A stretch of DNA of 22,649 nt from Chloroflexota bacterium (GCA_012798185.1 JAAZNS010000439.1:1-22649), one strand, 5' to 3'. Counted from the stretch's first letter, positions 1 through 7,482 are shown. Notes: generated by a model not told the origin, from the sequence alone. Program-made: numbers and translations.

Positions 1-1
1 C

Positions 2-790
2 GGCAATTTGCTGGAAACTGAAGAACCTGTTGAAACTGAAGCCCCTCCTGAAGAAGTCGAAGAACAATCGATGGATGACGCTGAATTGGAATCAAAAATT
101 CAAGCAGCAAAAATCCTGCTTTTTGAGGATGTTTCCGGTGTGATTCCTCCTAAGATTCGAATGGTCAAAGAAGCGCTCGATCAAGCAAATTATTCCTACA
201 CTGATGTTGGCAGTGCCCAGGGGTGGCTGAAAGATCAACTTATGTCTGATACAGACTGGGATTTGATCATTATGTCCTCCGAATATGGCGGAAGAATTAC
301 CGGAGAATTTTTTGATTACTTGATGGAATATGCTTCTAAAGGCACCGGCATTATCCTTGAGTTTTGGGATCTCGATGCTATCTTTCAAGGAAAAAGTAAA
401 GCTTTGCTAGATGAATGCGGCATTGAATTTCAAGTGGATTGGACTGGAGGAGCGGCAAGCACCTTGCGTTTCCTGCAGATGGACCATCCGATTTTCCATG
501 AGCCTAATGAATTGAGCTCATCGTTAAAATACACAACCAGACACTGGAAAGACGGCGGCGATTTGGTCAAAATAAAAAGATATGGCGGAAATGTTGTTGG
601 CGATGCCGTTTTACTGATTGGTACCGATCCAAGCCAAAAAGAATCTCACGCTGTTCTGACAAGCTGCATGGAAGGCAGAACGTTAATTCAAACCTTCACC
701 ACCCACCAATATAATGCCGAAGATATGACGAAACTTTGGCAGAATTATGTTTACTACACCCTAAAAAACCATTTTTTGTATAAACCATAA
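2..790 (+). CDS. Unrecognised exported-type protein, paralog of the next gene (5' end cut by the window)
   Basis: The reading frame is open to the window edge, so the true start and any signal peptide lie outside. The TTG at position 8 is only the first start-like codon. What remains is a Glu/Pro-rich linker (about 20 residues), a short charged helix, and a domain of about 220 residues with alternating strands and helices. That domain closely matches the following gene: both carry ILLFED, YTDVGSAQGW, a WDLII strand, a DHPI-type segment, SCM(E/Q)GR and a C-terminal helix ending near the last residues. The alternation of hydrophobic strands and helices suggests a Rossmann-like or glutamine-amidotransferase/ThuA-like fold, but I see no Cys-His-Glu triad and assign no function. 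By analogy with its paralog it is probably a lipoprotein on the outer face of the membrane. A hairpin terminator follows 27 bases after the stop, so it is transcribed separately from its paralog. Confidence 0.85.
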   Translation, partial: GNLLETEEPVETEAPPEEVEEQSMDDAELESKIQAAKILLFEDVSGVIPPKIRMVKEALDQANYSYTDVGSAQGWLKDQLMSDTDWDLIIMSSEYGGRITGEFFDYLMEYASKGTGIILEFWDLDAIFQGKSKALLDECGIEFQVDWTGGAASTLRFLQMDHPIFHEPNELSSSLKYTTRHWKDGGDLVKIKRYGGNVVGDAVLLIGTDPSQKESHAVLTSCMEGRTLIQTFTTHQYNAEDMTKLWQNYVYYTLKNHFLYKP

Positions 791-816
791 AATAATTAAA
801 TATATTAACGTCGTTT

Positions 817-854
817 AACACTTACCCGATTTTACCTGAAGGGTAAGTGTTTTT
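817..854 (+). terminator. Rho-independent terminator after the first lipoprotein-like gene
   Basis: Perfect 11-bp inverted repeat: AACACTTACCC (817-827) pairs with GGGTAAGTGTT (841-851) across a 13-nt loop and runs into a T tract. It lies 27 bases after the stop at 790. Confidence 0.85.
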
Positions 855-1025
855 ATATTTACCAGTAGAGATTTCAGTTTGGCAAACATGCGTTTTAGTA
901 CACGTTTTGCACAATATATTTTCACGCTCTGCCTAGTTTGTCATGGTTTATATGACAAAGTGCCTTTATCTAAAACGGGATAATTTTCAATAATGTTGGT
1001 TACCGCAATTTACTTAATAAAATGA

Positions 1026-1054
1026 TTGACTTCTCTTAATAATTCCTCTATACT
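1026..1054 (+). promoter_or_regulatory. Sigma-70-type promoter of the second lipoprotein gene
   Basis: -35 TTGACT (1026-1031) and -10 TATACT (1049-1054), each 5 of 6 to consensus, with a 17-base spacer. Transcription would begin near 1061, giving a leader of about 75 nt that includes a pyrimidine-rich run at 1070-1085. The stretch between the upstream terminator and this promoter (about 861-1020) shows no gene or clear signal. Confidence 0.75.
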
Positions 1055-1135
1055 ACCAAATAACATTTGCTTCTTTTTTTCCCCTTAATTTTGTTTATTT
1101 ACTATTTTGATATCTTTTCACCAGGAGCCATTTTC

Positions 1136-2239
1136 ATGAAAAATCTACACCCTTCAACTTACCGTCAATGGGGATTAATTCTTGTATTTATTACCTTATT
1201 TAGCGTTACTTTAAGCTGTGATATTACTTCTTCATCCAACGATAGCGCAAAAATGACATTGGCTGCGCTCGATGTTCAGGCAACTGTAATGGCGCAGCAA
1301 GGATTACAAAACGCTGAGGCTACAAACCAAGCCATGCAGCTACAGTTTACCAAATCAGCCTTGGATATGCAGGGAACCATTCAAGCGCAGCAAGCTCTGT
1401 TATCTGCAGTACCGCCCACTGCTCAACCACCAACCCAAGAACCACCACCGCCTGTGCAAACCGAAGCTCCTCCTGTAGTGACTGAAGCGCCCCCTCCGGC
1501 TATAAGCCAGGGGTCGACTGAACTATCCGAAGAAGAGTTAAAAGCAAAAATCAAAGCAGCCAAAATCTTGTTATTCGAAGATATGTCGGGAACAGGCTGG
1601 TACCGATATGTCCAAGAAGGGCTTGATCTTGGGGATTGGTCTTACACCGATGTTGGTAGCGCCCAAGGCTGGTTCAAAGACAATCTGCTATCTGGTACAA
1701 AATGGGATTTGATCATCGCCGCCTCGGAATCACGTACTAAAATTCAGGGCGAATTTTTCGTTTACCTTAATGATTATATTAAACAAGGAACTGCTGTGGT
1801 CATCGAACATTGGGCGCTGGATGACCTTTCCCAGGGAAAAGTTGCCCCCATCCTGGCTAAATGCGGTGTTGGTTTGTATAAAGATTGGTTTGTACCATTT
1901 GGCACATTACCCAACCTTTCCGTCTGGTTCCTGCAGCCCGACCACCCCATATTACATTATCCAAATGAGGGCATTTCATTGCGCCGTTATACAAACTTTT
2001 GGAATTTCGATACCGATAAAGGCGACCTTTTGAAAATCACTGGGGGCGGGGATGCAGTTTTGGTTGCAGGCACAATTGCTGACCGCAAATCGGACCATGG
2101 CACTATCGCTTCTTGTATGCAGGGCAGGCTCATTATCATGACTCAATCATCTCATGAATATTATCGAGAAGATATCACCCGTTTATGGGAAAATGTCGCC
2201 TATCAAGCGCTTAAAGCCCACTTCACAACGGTGCCATAA
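1136..2239 (+). CDS. Predicted lipoprotein of an unrecognised family (paralog of the gene at 2-790)
   Basis: Predicted product of 367 residues. I chose the ATG at 1136 because AGGAG (1123-1127) sits 8 bases upstream and a signal sequence starts directly there. The frame is open further to a TTG at 1067, but that codon has no ribosome binding site. Seen: hydrophobic segment about 13-27 ending at Cys28 (…TLSC, an imperfect lipobox); an Ala/Gln-rich probable helix 36-90; a Pro-rich linker 92-123; then the domain 130-367 shared with the previous gene, including YTDVGSAQGW (170-179), WDLII (190-194), Cys243 and SCMQGR (326-331). The design is a surface-tethered domain on a helical and proline stalk. 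The domain looks like an alpha/beta Rossmann-type fold. I do not recognise a catalytic set, so function is unknown. It has its own promoter and terminator, so the tandem paralogs are separate transcription units. Confidence 0.9.
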   Translation: MKNLHPSTYRQWGLILVFITLFSVTLSCDITSSSNDSAKMTLAALDVQATVMAQQGLQNAEATNQAMQLQFTKSALDMQGTIQAQQALLSAVPPTAQPPTQEPPPPVQTEAPPVVTEAPPPAISQGSTELSEEELKAKIKAAKILLFEDMSGTGWYRYVQEGLDLGDWSYTDVGSAQGWFKDNLLSGTKWDLIIAASESRTKIQGEFFVYLNDYIKQGTAVVIEHWALDDLSQGKVAPILAKCGVGLYKDWFVPFGTLPNLSVWFLQPDHPILHYPNEGISLRRYTNFWNFDTDKGDLLKITGGGDAVLVAGTIADRKSDHGTIASCMQGRLIIMTQSSHEYYREDITRLWENVAYQALKAHFTTVP

Positions 2240-2265
2240 ATCATAAACCTCGAGATCAATAAAAG

Positions 2266-2301
2266 GAAGGGTTACTACCCAAGCTGGTAACCCTTCTTTT
2301 T
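2266..2301 (+). terminator. Rho-independent terminator after the second lipoprotein gene
   Basis: GAAGGGTTAC (2266-2275) pairs perfectly with GTAACCCTTC (2287-2296) across an 11-nt loop, followed by TTTTT (2297-2301). It lies 26 bases after the stop at 2239. Confidence 0.88.
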
Positions 2302-2324
2302 ATTCATAATCATATAAGTCATTA

Positions 2325-2454
2325 GTGGTTGTCTCAAAGAAGATTATCACTCTGAGCAAAGCGAAGAATCTATAAAAATATATGAAATGCTTCGCTACGC
2401 TTTGTGAAAACACACTTCGTGGTACATGACAATAATAACTTCTTAGACAGCCTC
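2325..2454. repeat. MITE-like palindromic element of about 130 bp
   Basis: The ends are imperfect inverted repeats. The left end, GTGGTTGTCTCAAAGAAG (2325-2342), matches the complement of the right end, CTTCTTAGACAGCCTC (2439-2454), at most positions if small gaps are allowed. TTA flanks both sides (2322-2324 and 2455-2457), which could be a 3-bp target duplication or chance. Inside is a second dyad: CAAAGCG (2357-2363) pairs with CGCTTTG (2398-2404), and GCGAAG (2361-2366) can pair with CTTCGC (2390-2395). The core motif (CTGAGCAAAGCGAAGAATC) resembles repetitive intergenic elements I recall from Chloroflexota and other genomes. It encodes no protein and sits between two converging genes. 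Confidence 0.55.
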
Positions 2455-2468
2455 TTATACTTTAAAGA

Positions 2469-4232
2469 TTAATAAGGTACGCTGGCGGTAAACCAATCGA
2501 ATTCAACTGAAAGCGGATATACATTTTCAGAAGATACAAAAATTCCAACGCCGCCTTCGCGCAAAATCGCCCATGCTCCACCAATTTTGGTATCAACTTT
2601 AGTGACTTCATAACCATTTATCCCTAAAGTTAAAGTATCACCTTTACAAACAAAAGTATATTCATTTTGTTGTTTGCCCATATTAATTAAATTGGAAGCA
2701 CCAGTTTTTAACGCTTTATAGCCTCCATTATTTGGATCATATAGGAAGATAAAGTATTCCCCTGTATTTAAGATATTTGCTTCATACCAACCGTCTTCTG
2801 AAAAACGGCAAAATAAACCGGTATAATTTGTATTTTGCCCTAAATTTTCTACTTTGGTATCTAATTGAATATCTTCATATGTGAAATTTTTGTTTACAAA
2901 GTAAACATAGGTGCGTGCTTTTAGAATCTTGACTCTAAATTTACTGTTTTTTGCTTCTTGAGAAAATCCACTTTCATTGCCTTTTACAACCACATACTCC
3001 CAATCGGAAACATCATCGAACTCAGTAGAGTAATAATATTCTCCAGGTTTACTCGCATTTTGATTTATTGTTGTCCCCGGAATCGTTCCCGTATTATCCT
3101 GGTTATCATCTGTGGTGGTGGTAGTATCGCCCTCGGTCGTCGTCCCAAAGGTGGATGTTACCGCCAATTCCCTGCCATTTAATTGTCCTTCTAATAATTC
3201 GCTTGTCCCTAAGCGGAGTACTTCAACAGGGATTGTCTCGGTTTCACTATGACTGCGAACAATAGTGCAATATTCTGTCATCGTGCCATCCGATGCAACC
3301 GGCAAATCACCTAATTGGGTGATAATATCTCCTGGCAAGACCCCTGTTTTATCAGCTGGGGAACCTGGAACCACAGAATACACCCACACTCCCTTGATTG
3401 AGCCGTCTTCATTTGATACTGCTTCACCATTTATGCCAATCGAATCGACATTTTGTCCCGTCTTGAGTGTATTCACCACAACTTTTGCGATCGTTTCTGA
3501 AATTCCAAAGGCTTGCCGTGTTGATGAATTACCCATGTAATGAACAGCTAACACCTTACCATCAGGCGTCAATACCGGTCCCCCGGAATTTCCCGGATTA
3601 CTGGTAGCATCGTATTCGAGTACTGAATTAACGGAAGAGCGGCTCGCCTCACCGCTGGCATTATTTTTCGAAATAATTCCCTTGGTCAATGAGTACTGAG
3701 GATCACCAAGCGGGAAACCCGCCAGGTACATATCCATACCAACATCGATCTGCCCATCATACCAATTCAAATACGGAAAACCATCACCTTCGATATCAAT
3801 AACCGCTAAATCAGAGCATTCTGAGACTCCAACAATTTTAGCATTGTATTCGACACTGGTATCGCCGCCAATCCACACTTTTAATAATCCTGAACCGGCT
3901 ACAACATGATTGTTAGTCACCGCAAGCCCGGAAGGGTCAATAATAAAACCTGATCCTCTTCCTGCGCCGAGATATTCACCAAATTTGGGATCTGCAAATG
4001 TTCCCTGGGCTTCGATTTGGATTACTGCTTTTTGAACATTATTAATTCCTGAAATTCCTTCTTCGGTGACTTCAACTGGAGCTTCTGTCGCTTCGACCAC
4101 AAGAGGTTGGGTCGCTAGAACGGGTGGCTCGGTTGTTTTTTCAGTCGGTGTGCCAAACATACTGCAAGCTATCCCAACCACCAGAATTAAAATTACCAAA
4201 GCTGCAAATGGTTTTAATACTCGGACAGTCAT
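2469..4232 (-). CDS. Exported HtrA-like serine protease with PDZ and a C-terminal beta-rich domain
   Basis: 587 residues. The start is well placed: TAGGAGC (complement of 4239-4245) precedes the ATG by about 6 bases. An N-terminal hydrophobic segment (9-22) ends at Cys23 (GIAC), so it is probably a lipoprotein. A Thr/Glu/Pro linker follows to about residue 60. The trypsin-like S1C domain (about 63-255) has an intact triad: His109 in TNNHVV, Asp141 in SDLAVIDI, Ser216 in GNSGGPV. A PDZ domain (about 262-345) contains the GSPADKTGVLPGDII ligand-groove region. After a Thr-rich linker (about 359-392) comes about 190 residues of beta-rich sequence (EYYYSTEFDD… to VEFDWF) resembling concanavalin-like/laminin-G folds found in Chloroflexota exported proteins; that last assignment is by look only. 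The likely role is surface protein quality control or processing, with the extra domain targeting it to polymer or wall. It is longer than typical DegP/HtrA (about 350-480 residues) because of this extra domain. Confidence 0.93.
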   Translation of the reverse strand: MTVRVLKPFAALVILILVVGIACSMFGTPTEKTTEPPVLATQPLVVEATEAPVEVTEEGISGINNVQKAVIQIEAQGTFADPKFGEYLGAGRGSGFIIDPSGLAVTNNHVVAGSGLLKVWIGGDTSVEYNAKIVGVSECSDLAVIDIEGDGFPYLNWYDGQIDVGMDMYLAGFPLGDPQYSLTKGIISKNNASGEASRSSVNSVLEYDATSNPGNSGGPVLTPDGKVLAVHYMGNSSTRQAFGISETIAKVVVNTLKTGQNVDSIGINGEAVSNEDGSIKGVWVYSVVPGSPADKTGVLPGDIITQLGDLPVASDGTMTEYCTIVRSHSETETIPVEVLRLGTSELLEGQLNGRELAVTSTFGTTTEGDTTTTTDDNQDNTGTIPGTTINQNASKPGEYYYSTEFDDVSDWEYVVVKGNESGFSQEAKNSKFRVKILKARTYVYFVNKNFTYEDIQLDTKVENLGQNTNYTGLFCRFSEDGWYEANILNTGEYFIFLYDPNNGGYKALKTGASNLINMGKQQNEYTFVCKGDTLTLGINGYEVTKVDTKIGGAWAILREGGVGIFVSSENVYPLSVEFDWFTASVPY

Positions 4233-4319
4233 TTTATTGCTCCTATTTTATTAATTTCTTATAGTTTAATAGTAAAGGAAATTCGAAGCTAATTTAATAA
4301 TATAGATAATTAAGATATT

Positions 4320-4328
4320 ATTATACCA
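4320..4328 (-). promoter_or_regulatory. Extended -10 promoter candidate for the HtrA-like gene
   Basis: On the minus strand this reads TGGTATAAT: a perfect -10 hexamer with the TGn extension, about 85 bases before the start codon. The -35 region is poor, as is common for extended -10 promoters. Confidence 0.5.
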
Positions 4329-4400
4329 TATTGCAATATACTCAATCGGTAATATTATTCAAACTGATAAAAAACAACTACTTTGGAAAATATAGAGCGG

Positions 4401-4561
4401 TTTTCTTCGTAAGAATACTTTTTCAACACACTCATATTATATATACTTTTTTCAATATTCACGTATTATGAGAGATTTGAAAACCAATAATATTGAAATT
4501 GGGTACATAGGTGCCCTATTATTTTTCTTCAGTATAATATTTTTTCAACACTTTCGTATTA
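4401..4561. repeat. Degenerate repeats of the 3' end of the NUDIX gene
   Basis: The 39 bases at 4523-4561 (the end of the NUDIX gene) match 4401-4439 at 31 of 39 positions without gaps. A weaker third copy lies around 4438-4467, centred on TTTTTTCAATATTCACGTATTA. The rest of the 286-base gap between the NUDIX stop and the protease start is AT-rich and holds the protease promoter but no gene. See the finding on this repeat for the translated comparison. Confidence 0.5.
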
Positions 4562-5040
4562 CTCAAAATTTTCCTTGTTGTTTTAAACGCCAATGGCGGG
4601 AGTTCGTTACGAGAGAAGAAACCAACCATGTCAACATCATCTGCGGGCTTCAGCTCACCGCCGAGAATATCCGCACAATAAACGATCAAAATATGCGCTC
4701 CCCGGGGATGCTCTAATCCATAAACGACATCCAATAAACCAGAAACTTTTACTTGTAACCCCGTCTCCTCGCTACATTCCCTTTCAGCAGCAACAATTGG
4801 ATCCTCCCCAGCATCAACAAAACCTGCTGGGAGGGTCCATAATCCTTTTTCTTGTTCGAAGACTCGTCTTACCAGCAATATTTGATTTTCTCTTTCCACT
4901 ATAACAGCCACAGCCACTCTTGGATCAGCAAAGTACACCCAGTTACACTGTAGACAGGTTGGGCGAAGCCTTCCAAAGCGTTCCTGTTGTTCTAATTTAC
5001 ATCCACATTGCGGGCAATAATTGATTGCATGAATGATCAT
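4519..5040 (-). CDS. NUDIX hydrolase with N-terminal zinc ribbon
   Basis: 173 residues. The frame is open upstream to 5124, but the ATG at 5040 overlaps the stop of the anti-sigma gene as ATGA, and the protein then begins right at its zinc ribbon, so I take 5040 as the start. There is no ribosome binding site of its own, so expression probably relies on translational coupling. Seen: two CxxC pairs (Cys9/Cys12 and Cys29/Cys32) forming a likely zinc ribbon, then the NUDIX fold with a complete NUDIX box at 73-95 (G-x5-E-x7-RE-x2-EE-x-G-L; GFVDAGE, RECSEETGL). NUDIX enzymes cleave nucleoside diphosphates linked to another group; the zinc-ribbon-plus-NUDIX arrangement also occurs in NADH pyrophosphatases and related enzymes. 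I see no SQPWPFPxS signature of NudC, so the substrate is open. It is the third gene of the sigma/anti-sigma operon. Confidence 0.93.
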   Translation of the reverse strand: MIIHAINYCPQCGCKLEQQERFGRLRPTCLQCNWVYFADPRVAVAVIVERENQILLVRRVFEQEKGLWTLPAGFVDAGEDPIVAAERECSEETGLQVKVSGLLDVVYGLEHPRGAHILIVYCADILGGELKPADDVDMVGFFSRNELPPLAFKTTRKILSNTKVLKKYYTEEK

Positions 5041-5945
5041 GAGGTTTTCTTGGATTTTAATATGAACGTCAATACCCCCGAAATAACGATCAGGCCTCCA
5101 AAAATGATTTCTAAAATCCGCCAAACATTTACTTTTGGATACGCTGCTTGTGGTTCAGCTTCCTCGGTTACGCTGTAAACAGGCGCCTGTAAATTATTTT
5201 CCTTTGCCGTGTCATATTCTTCTACGGTCTGTTCTCCCACATCCGAAGTAGTGTCTTCCATACCAGCACCCATTCCGCCAAAATCTTTGGAATATGATTC
5301 TGGTGGTAGTGGATATGATTCTTCTGGTGCAGCAGCTAATTGAGGCATTTCCACAACAGTGGCAGTAGGTGCAATTTTCATCAAAGAAGGCATTGTTGAA
5401 GGTAGCGGTTCAATGGGGGCATTACTCAATGGAGAAGGCTCTTTTCCGGCTGCTTCTTCAGCATCCATCATTTCTAATGTTGGAGGTATCGTGGCAGCAG
5501 GCATCATAGGTACTTCATGTTGAGCAGCTGGACCTTCTGCTTCAGTAAATTCTGCTTCAGCCGATTCCTGTGTTACAATCGCTTCTCTTTGTTGAATAGC
5601 TGCCATCTGCGGAGTTTGTTTAAAAACAAAATCTCCCAATAACGCAAAAACAAATAAGATACTGGCAACAACCGTGCTGAATTTCAACAATGGGAAGAAT
5701 CTTGAAGCCCGATCTTGTTTCTTTAACCCTACCATCCGGCTGGTTAATGTGAAATTACGCGGCGCTTTTAATTGAGGCGAATTGCGTAACAATAGTCGGG
5801 TTCGGCGTAAACCTTCGAGAGCCTCCCGCATGTCTGCGTCTGTAGACAATTTAGATTCTAAACGGGTTTTCTCCTGCAACGATAAATTATCATCCAGGTA
5901 CGCTGATAACACTTGCCAATCACGAATTGATAATTGCTTTTTCAT
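5037..5945 (-). CDS. Anti-sigma factor, zinc-free, with two membrane segments
   Basis: 302 residues. The start ATG at 5945 overlaps the sigma factor stop (ATGA), with GAGGG about 8 bases upstream. Residues 1-70 are charged and helical (LSAYLDDNLSLQEK…LEGLRRTR), typical of an anti-sigma domain, but the whole protein has no cysteine, so it cannot be a zinc-binding (ZAS, HxxxCxxC) type. A membrane segment at about 88-107 leads to an extracytoplasmic stretch of about 165 residues rich in Glu, Ala, Pro, Met and Ser (110-272) with no recognisable fold. A second membrane segment (274-296) is followed by a basic tail KSKKTS. Topology would place both ends in the cytoplasm and the low-complexity loop outside, where a signal or a protease could act on it. 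Position directly after an ECF sigma gene supports the role. The C-terminal half could have another function. Confidence 0.85.
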   Translation of the reverse strand: MKKQLSIRDWQVLSAYLDDNLSLQEKTRLESKLSTDADMREALEGLRRTRLLLRNSPQLKAPRNFTLTSRMVGLKKQDRASRFFPLLKFSTVVASILFVFALLGDFVFKQTPQMAAIQQREAIVTQESAEAEFTEAEGPAAQHEVPMMPAATIPPTLEMMDAEEAAGKEPSPLSNAPIEPLPSTMPSLMKIAPTATVVEMPQLAAAPEESYPLPPESYSKDFGGMGAGMEDTTSDVGEQTVEEYDTAKENNLQAPVYSVTEEAEPQAAYPKVNVWRILEIIFGGLIVISGVLTFILKSKKTS

Positions 5946-6550
5946 CGCATGCCCTCTTCAATTGGACGAAAAGAAGAAGGTAAAAGTTCCCAAAAACCTT
6001 GTAAACAGTTGCGTAAGCTTAAACGAGCACGCGCCAACCTGCTTTTTATGGTACCAATAGGCTTATTGATCGAATATGATGCTTCTTGATAATCCATCCC
6101 TTGAATATCAACTAAAATAACAACTGCTCTAAATTCTGGCTGTAATTTTTCCAAGCAATGTTGAATGGCGTTCCCTAATTCTCGCCTTTGTAATGCATCT
6201 TCCGGTCGTTCTCCCGGATCGATCATCCATGGCATATCATCATAAACATCATCATCCGCCGTCATTGGTTCAAGTGGAACCGTTGATCGGCGTTTCTTTC
6301 TGCGTAATTCATCATAACATGCATTGATTGCTATCCTAACCAGCCAACCGCGAAAGGATCCTCCCCGAAATTGACGAATATTTCGAAAAGCAGCGATGAA
6401 CGTTTCCTGCGTAATATCCTCAGCTGCCGAAGGATCTCCTAACATGCGGCAGATATGTCCGTATACGAGGTCTTGATAGGCTAAGATCAAACGATTGAAT
6501 GAATCCAAATCGCCTTGTTTTGCGCTGTTGATCAGTGAAGTTTCATCCAT
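5942..6550 (-). CDS. ECF-type (sigma-70 family group 4) RNA polymerase sigma factor
   Basis: 202 residues, normal length for an ECF sigma. Region 2 spans about 20-85 (DLVYGHICRML, AAEDITQETFIAAFR, followed by RGWLVRIAINACYDELRR, which binds core polymerase and the -10 element). An acidic linker follows (97-118). Region 4 (about 125-180; DYQEASYSINKPIGTIKSRL) holds the helix-turn-helix that reads the -35 element. The product directs RNA polymerase to a stress or envelope regulon. Its activity is presumably held in check by the anti-sigma factor encoded next, whose start codon overlaps this stop codon. The ATG at 6550 has no strong ribosome binding site. The substitution of ISKPIGTVKSR-like sequence by INKPIGTIKSR is ordinary for the family. 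Confidence 0.96.
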   Translation of the reverse strand: MDETSLINSAKQGDLDSFNRLILAYQDLVYGHICRMLGDPSAAEDITQETFIAAFRNIRQFRGGSFRGWLVRIAINACYDELRRKKRRSTVPLEPMTADDDVYDDMPWMIDPGERPEDALQRRELGNAIQHCLEKLQPEFRAVVILVDIQGMDYQEASYSINKPIGTIKSRLARARLSLRNCLQGFWELLPSSFRPIEEGMR

Positions 6551-6585
6551 GATTTTCGTGTCGCCGGAATAAATTTAACGATAAT

Positions 6586-6614
6586 ATCCTAACTTAAAGC
6601 ATAAAAAGGGACAA
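6586..6614 (-). promoter_or_regulatory. Possible promoter of the sigma/anti-sigma/NUDIX operon
   Basis: Minus-strand TTGTCC (complement of 6609-6614) and TAGGAT (complement of 6586-6591) lie 17 bases apart, each 4 of 6 to the housekeeping consensus, about 36 bases before the sigma start codon. No clear ECF-type autoregulatory motif could be confirmed by eye. Confidence 0.35.
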
Positions 6615-6771
6615 GGGCAATAATTCATTTGATTATCTTCCCACTTTTCCTGATAGAATCTATTAATATACTTGGGAAAATGCAAATACTCGGGTCATGA
6701 GAGAAATTCATCGAATTTGAACAAGCTCACTTAAAGAATCTAGTAATTACGGCTATACGAAAGATCATCAT

Positions 6772-7482
6772 ATGCCACTGGACATAACCCGCATCCATGC
6801 AATTTGCTTCGATATTGATGGAACATTGCGAAATACCGATGATCAATATGTGTTAATGCTGCAAAAATGGTTATATTACATCCGGTTTTTATTCACCAAC
6901 CATGATTATTCACTTGCAGCAAGACGTATTGTGATGGCTTTAGAAGAACCGGGAAATATCTTCATCCAAATTCCTGATCGGTTGGGGATTGATAAACCTT
7001 TGTCCAGCATTATAAATTTTATCGACTCAAAGCGTAATCATAAACCAACTCAAAATGAAACGATTATTCCCGGTGTAATCCGCTGTTTAACATATTTCTA
7101 CAATCATTATCCTCTAAGTATTGTGAGCGCTAGAGGAGAATTGCAAACAATGCGATTTTTAAACCAATTTGGAATAACATCACTTTTTCATTGTATCGCT
7201 ACTGCCCAAACAATGCCCCATTCAAAACCTTTCCCCGATCCGCTCATATGGTCTTCACAACAAATGGGTGTATCTCCTGAACAATGCCTTATGGTGGGAG
7301 ACACTACAATTGATATATTTACAGCCAAAGCAGCTGGTGCGCAATCGGTCGGGGTACTTTCTGGATTCGGAGAAGAGGAGGAATTGCAGCGCGCCGGGGC
7401 AGATTTAATCATCCCCTCTGTAGTTTTCCTCATTCATGTACTCAATGAAAGGATTTTAAATTGGCACAAGAAAAGTAGATGA
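6772..7482 (+). CDS. HAD-superfamily phosphatase (phosphoglycolate-phosphatase-like)
   Basis: 236 residues with all four HAD motifs: I, FDIDGT with nucleophile Asp14 and acid/base Asp16; II, Ser119 in SIVSARGE; III, Lys152 in SKPFPDP; IV, GDTTID with Asp177 and Asp181. A helical cap insert lies between motifs I and II (about 25-95), as in class C1 HADs such as phosphoglycolate phosphatase and beta-phosphoglucomutase. It is a cytoplasmic hydrolase of a small phosphorylated metabolite; the substrate cannot be read from sequence. The start ATG puts motif I at residue 13, as expected, though the ribosome binding site is weak. It is a lone + strand gene between two - strand operons, converging on the TPR gene with only 13 bases between the stops. 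Confidence 0.93.
   Translation: MPLDITRIHAICFDIDGTLRNTDDQYVLMLQKWLYYIRFLFTNHDYSLAARRIVMALEEPGNIFIQIPDRLGIDKPLSSIINFIDSKRNHKPTQNETIIPGVIRCLTYFYNHYPLSIVSARGELQTMRFLNQFGITSLFHCIATAQTMPHSKPFPDPLIWSSQQMGVSPEQCLMVGDTTIDIFTAKAAGAQSVGVLSGFGEEEELQRAGADLIIPSVVFLIHVLNERILNWHKKSR

Noticed and set aside
1067..1135. TTG at 1067 as start of the second lipoprotein gene
   Set aside because: There is no ribosome binding site before it, and the ATG at 1136 has AGGAG 8 bases upstream and begins a proper signal sequence.
5041..5124. N-terminal extension of the NUDIX protein by 28 residues
   Set aside because: It would overlap the anti-sigma gene by 88 bases, and the ATGA overlap start at 5040 places the zinc ribbon right at the N-terminus.
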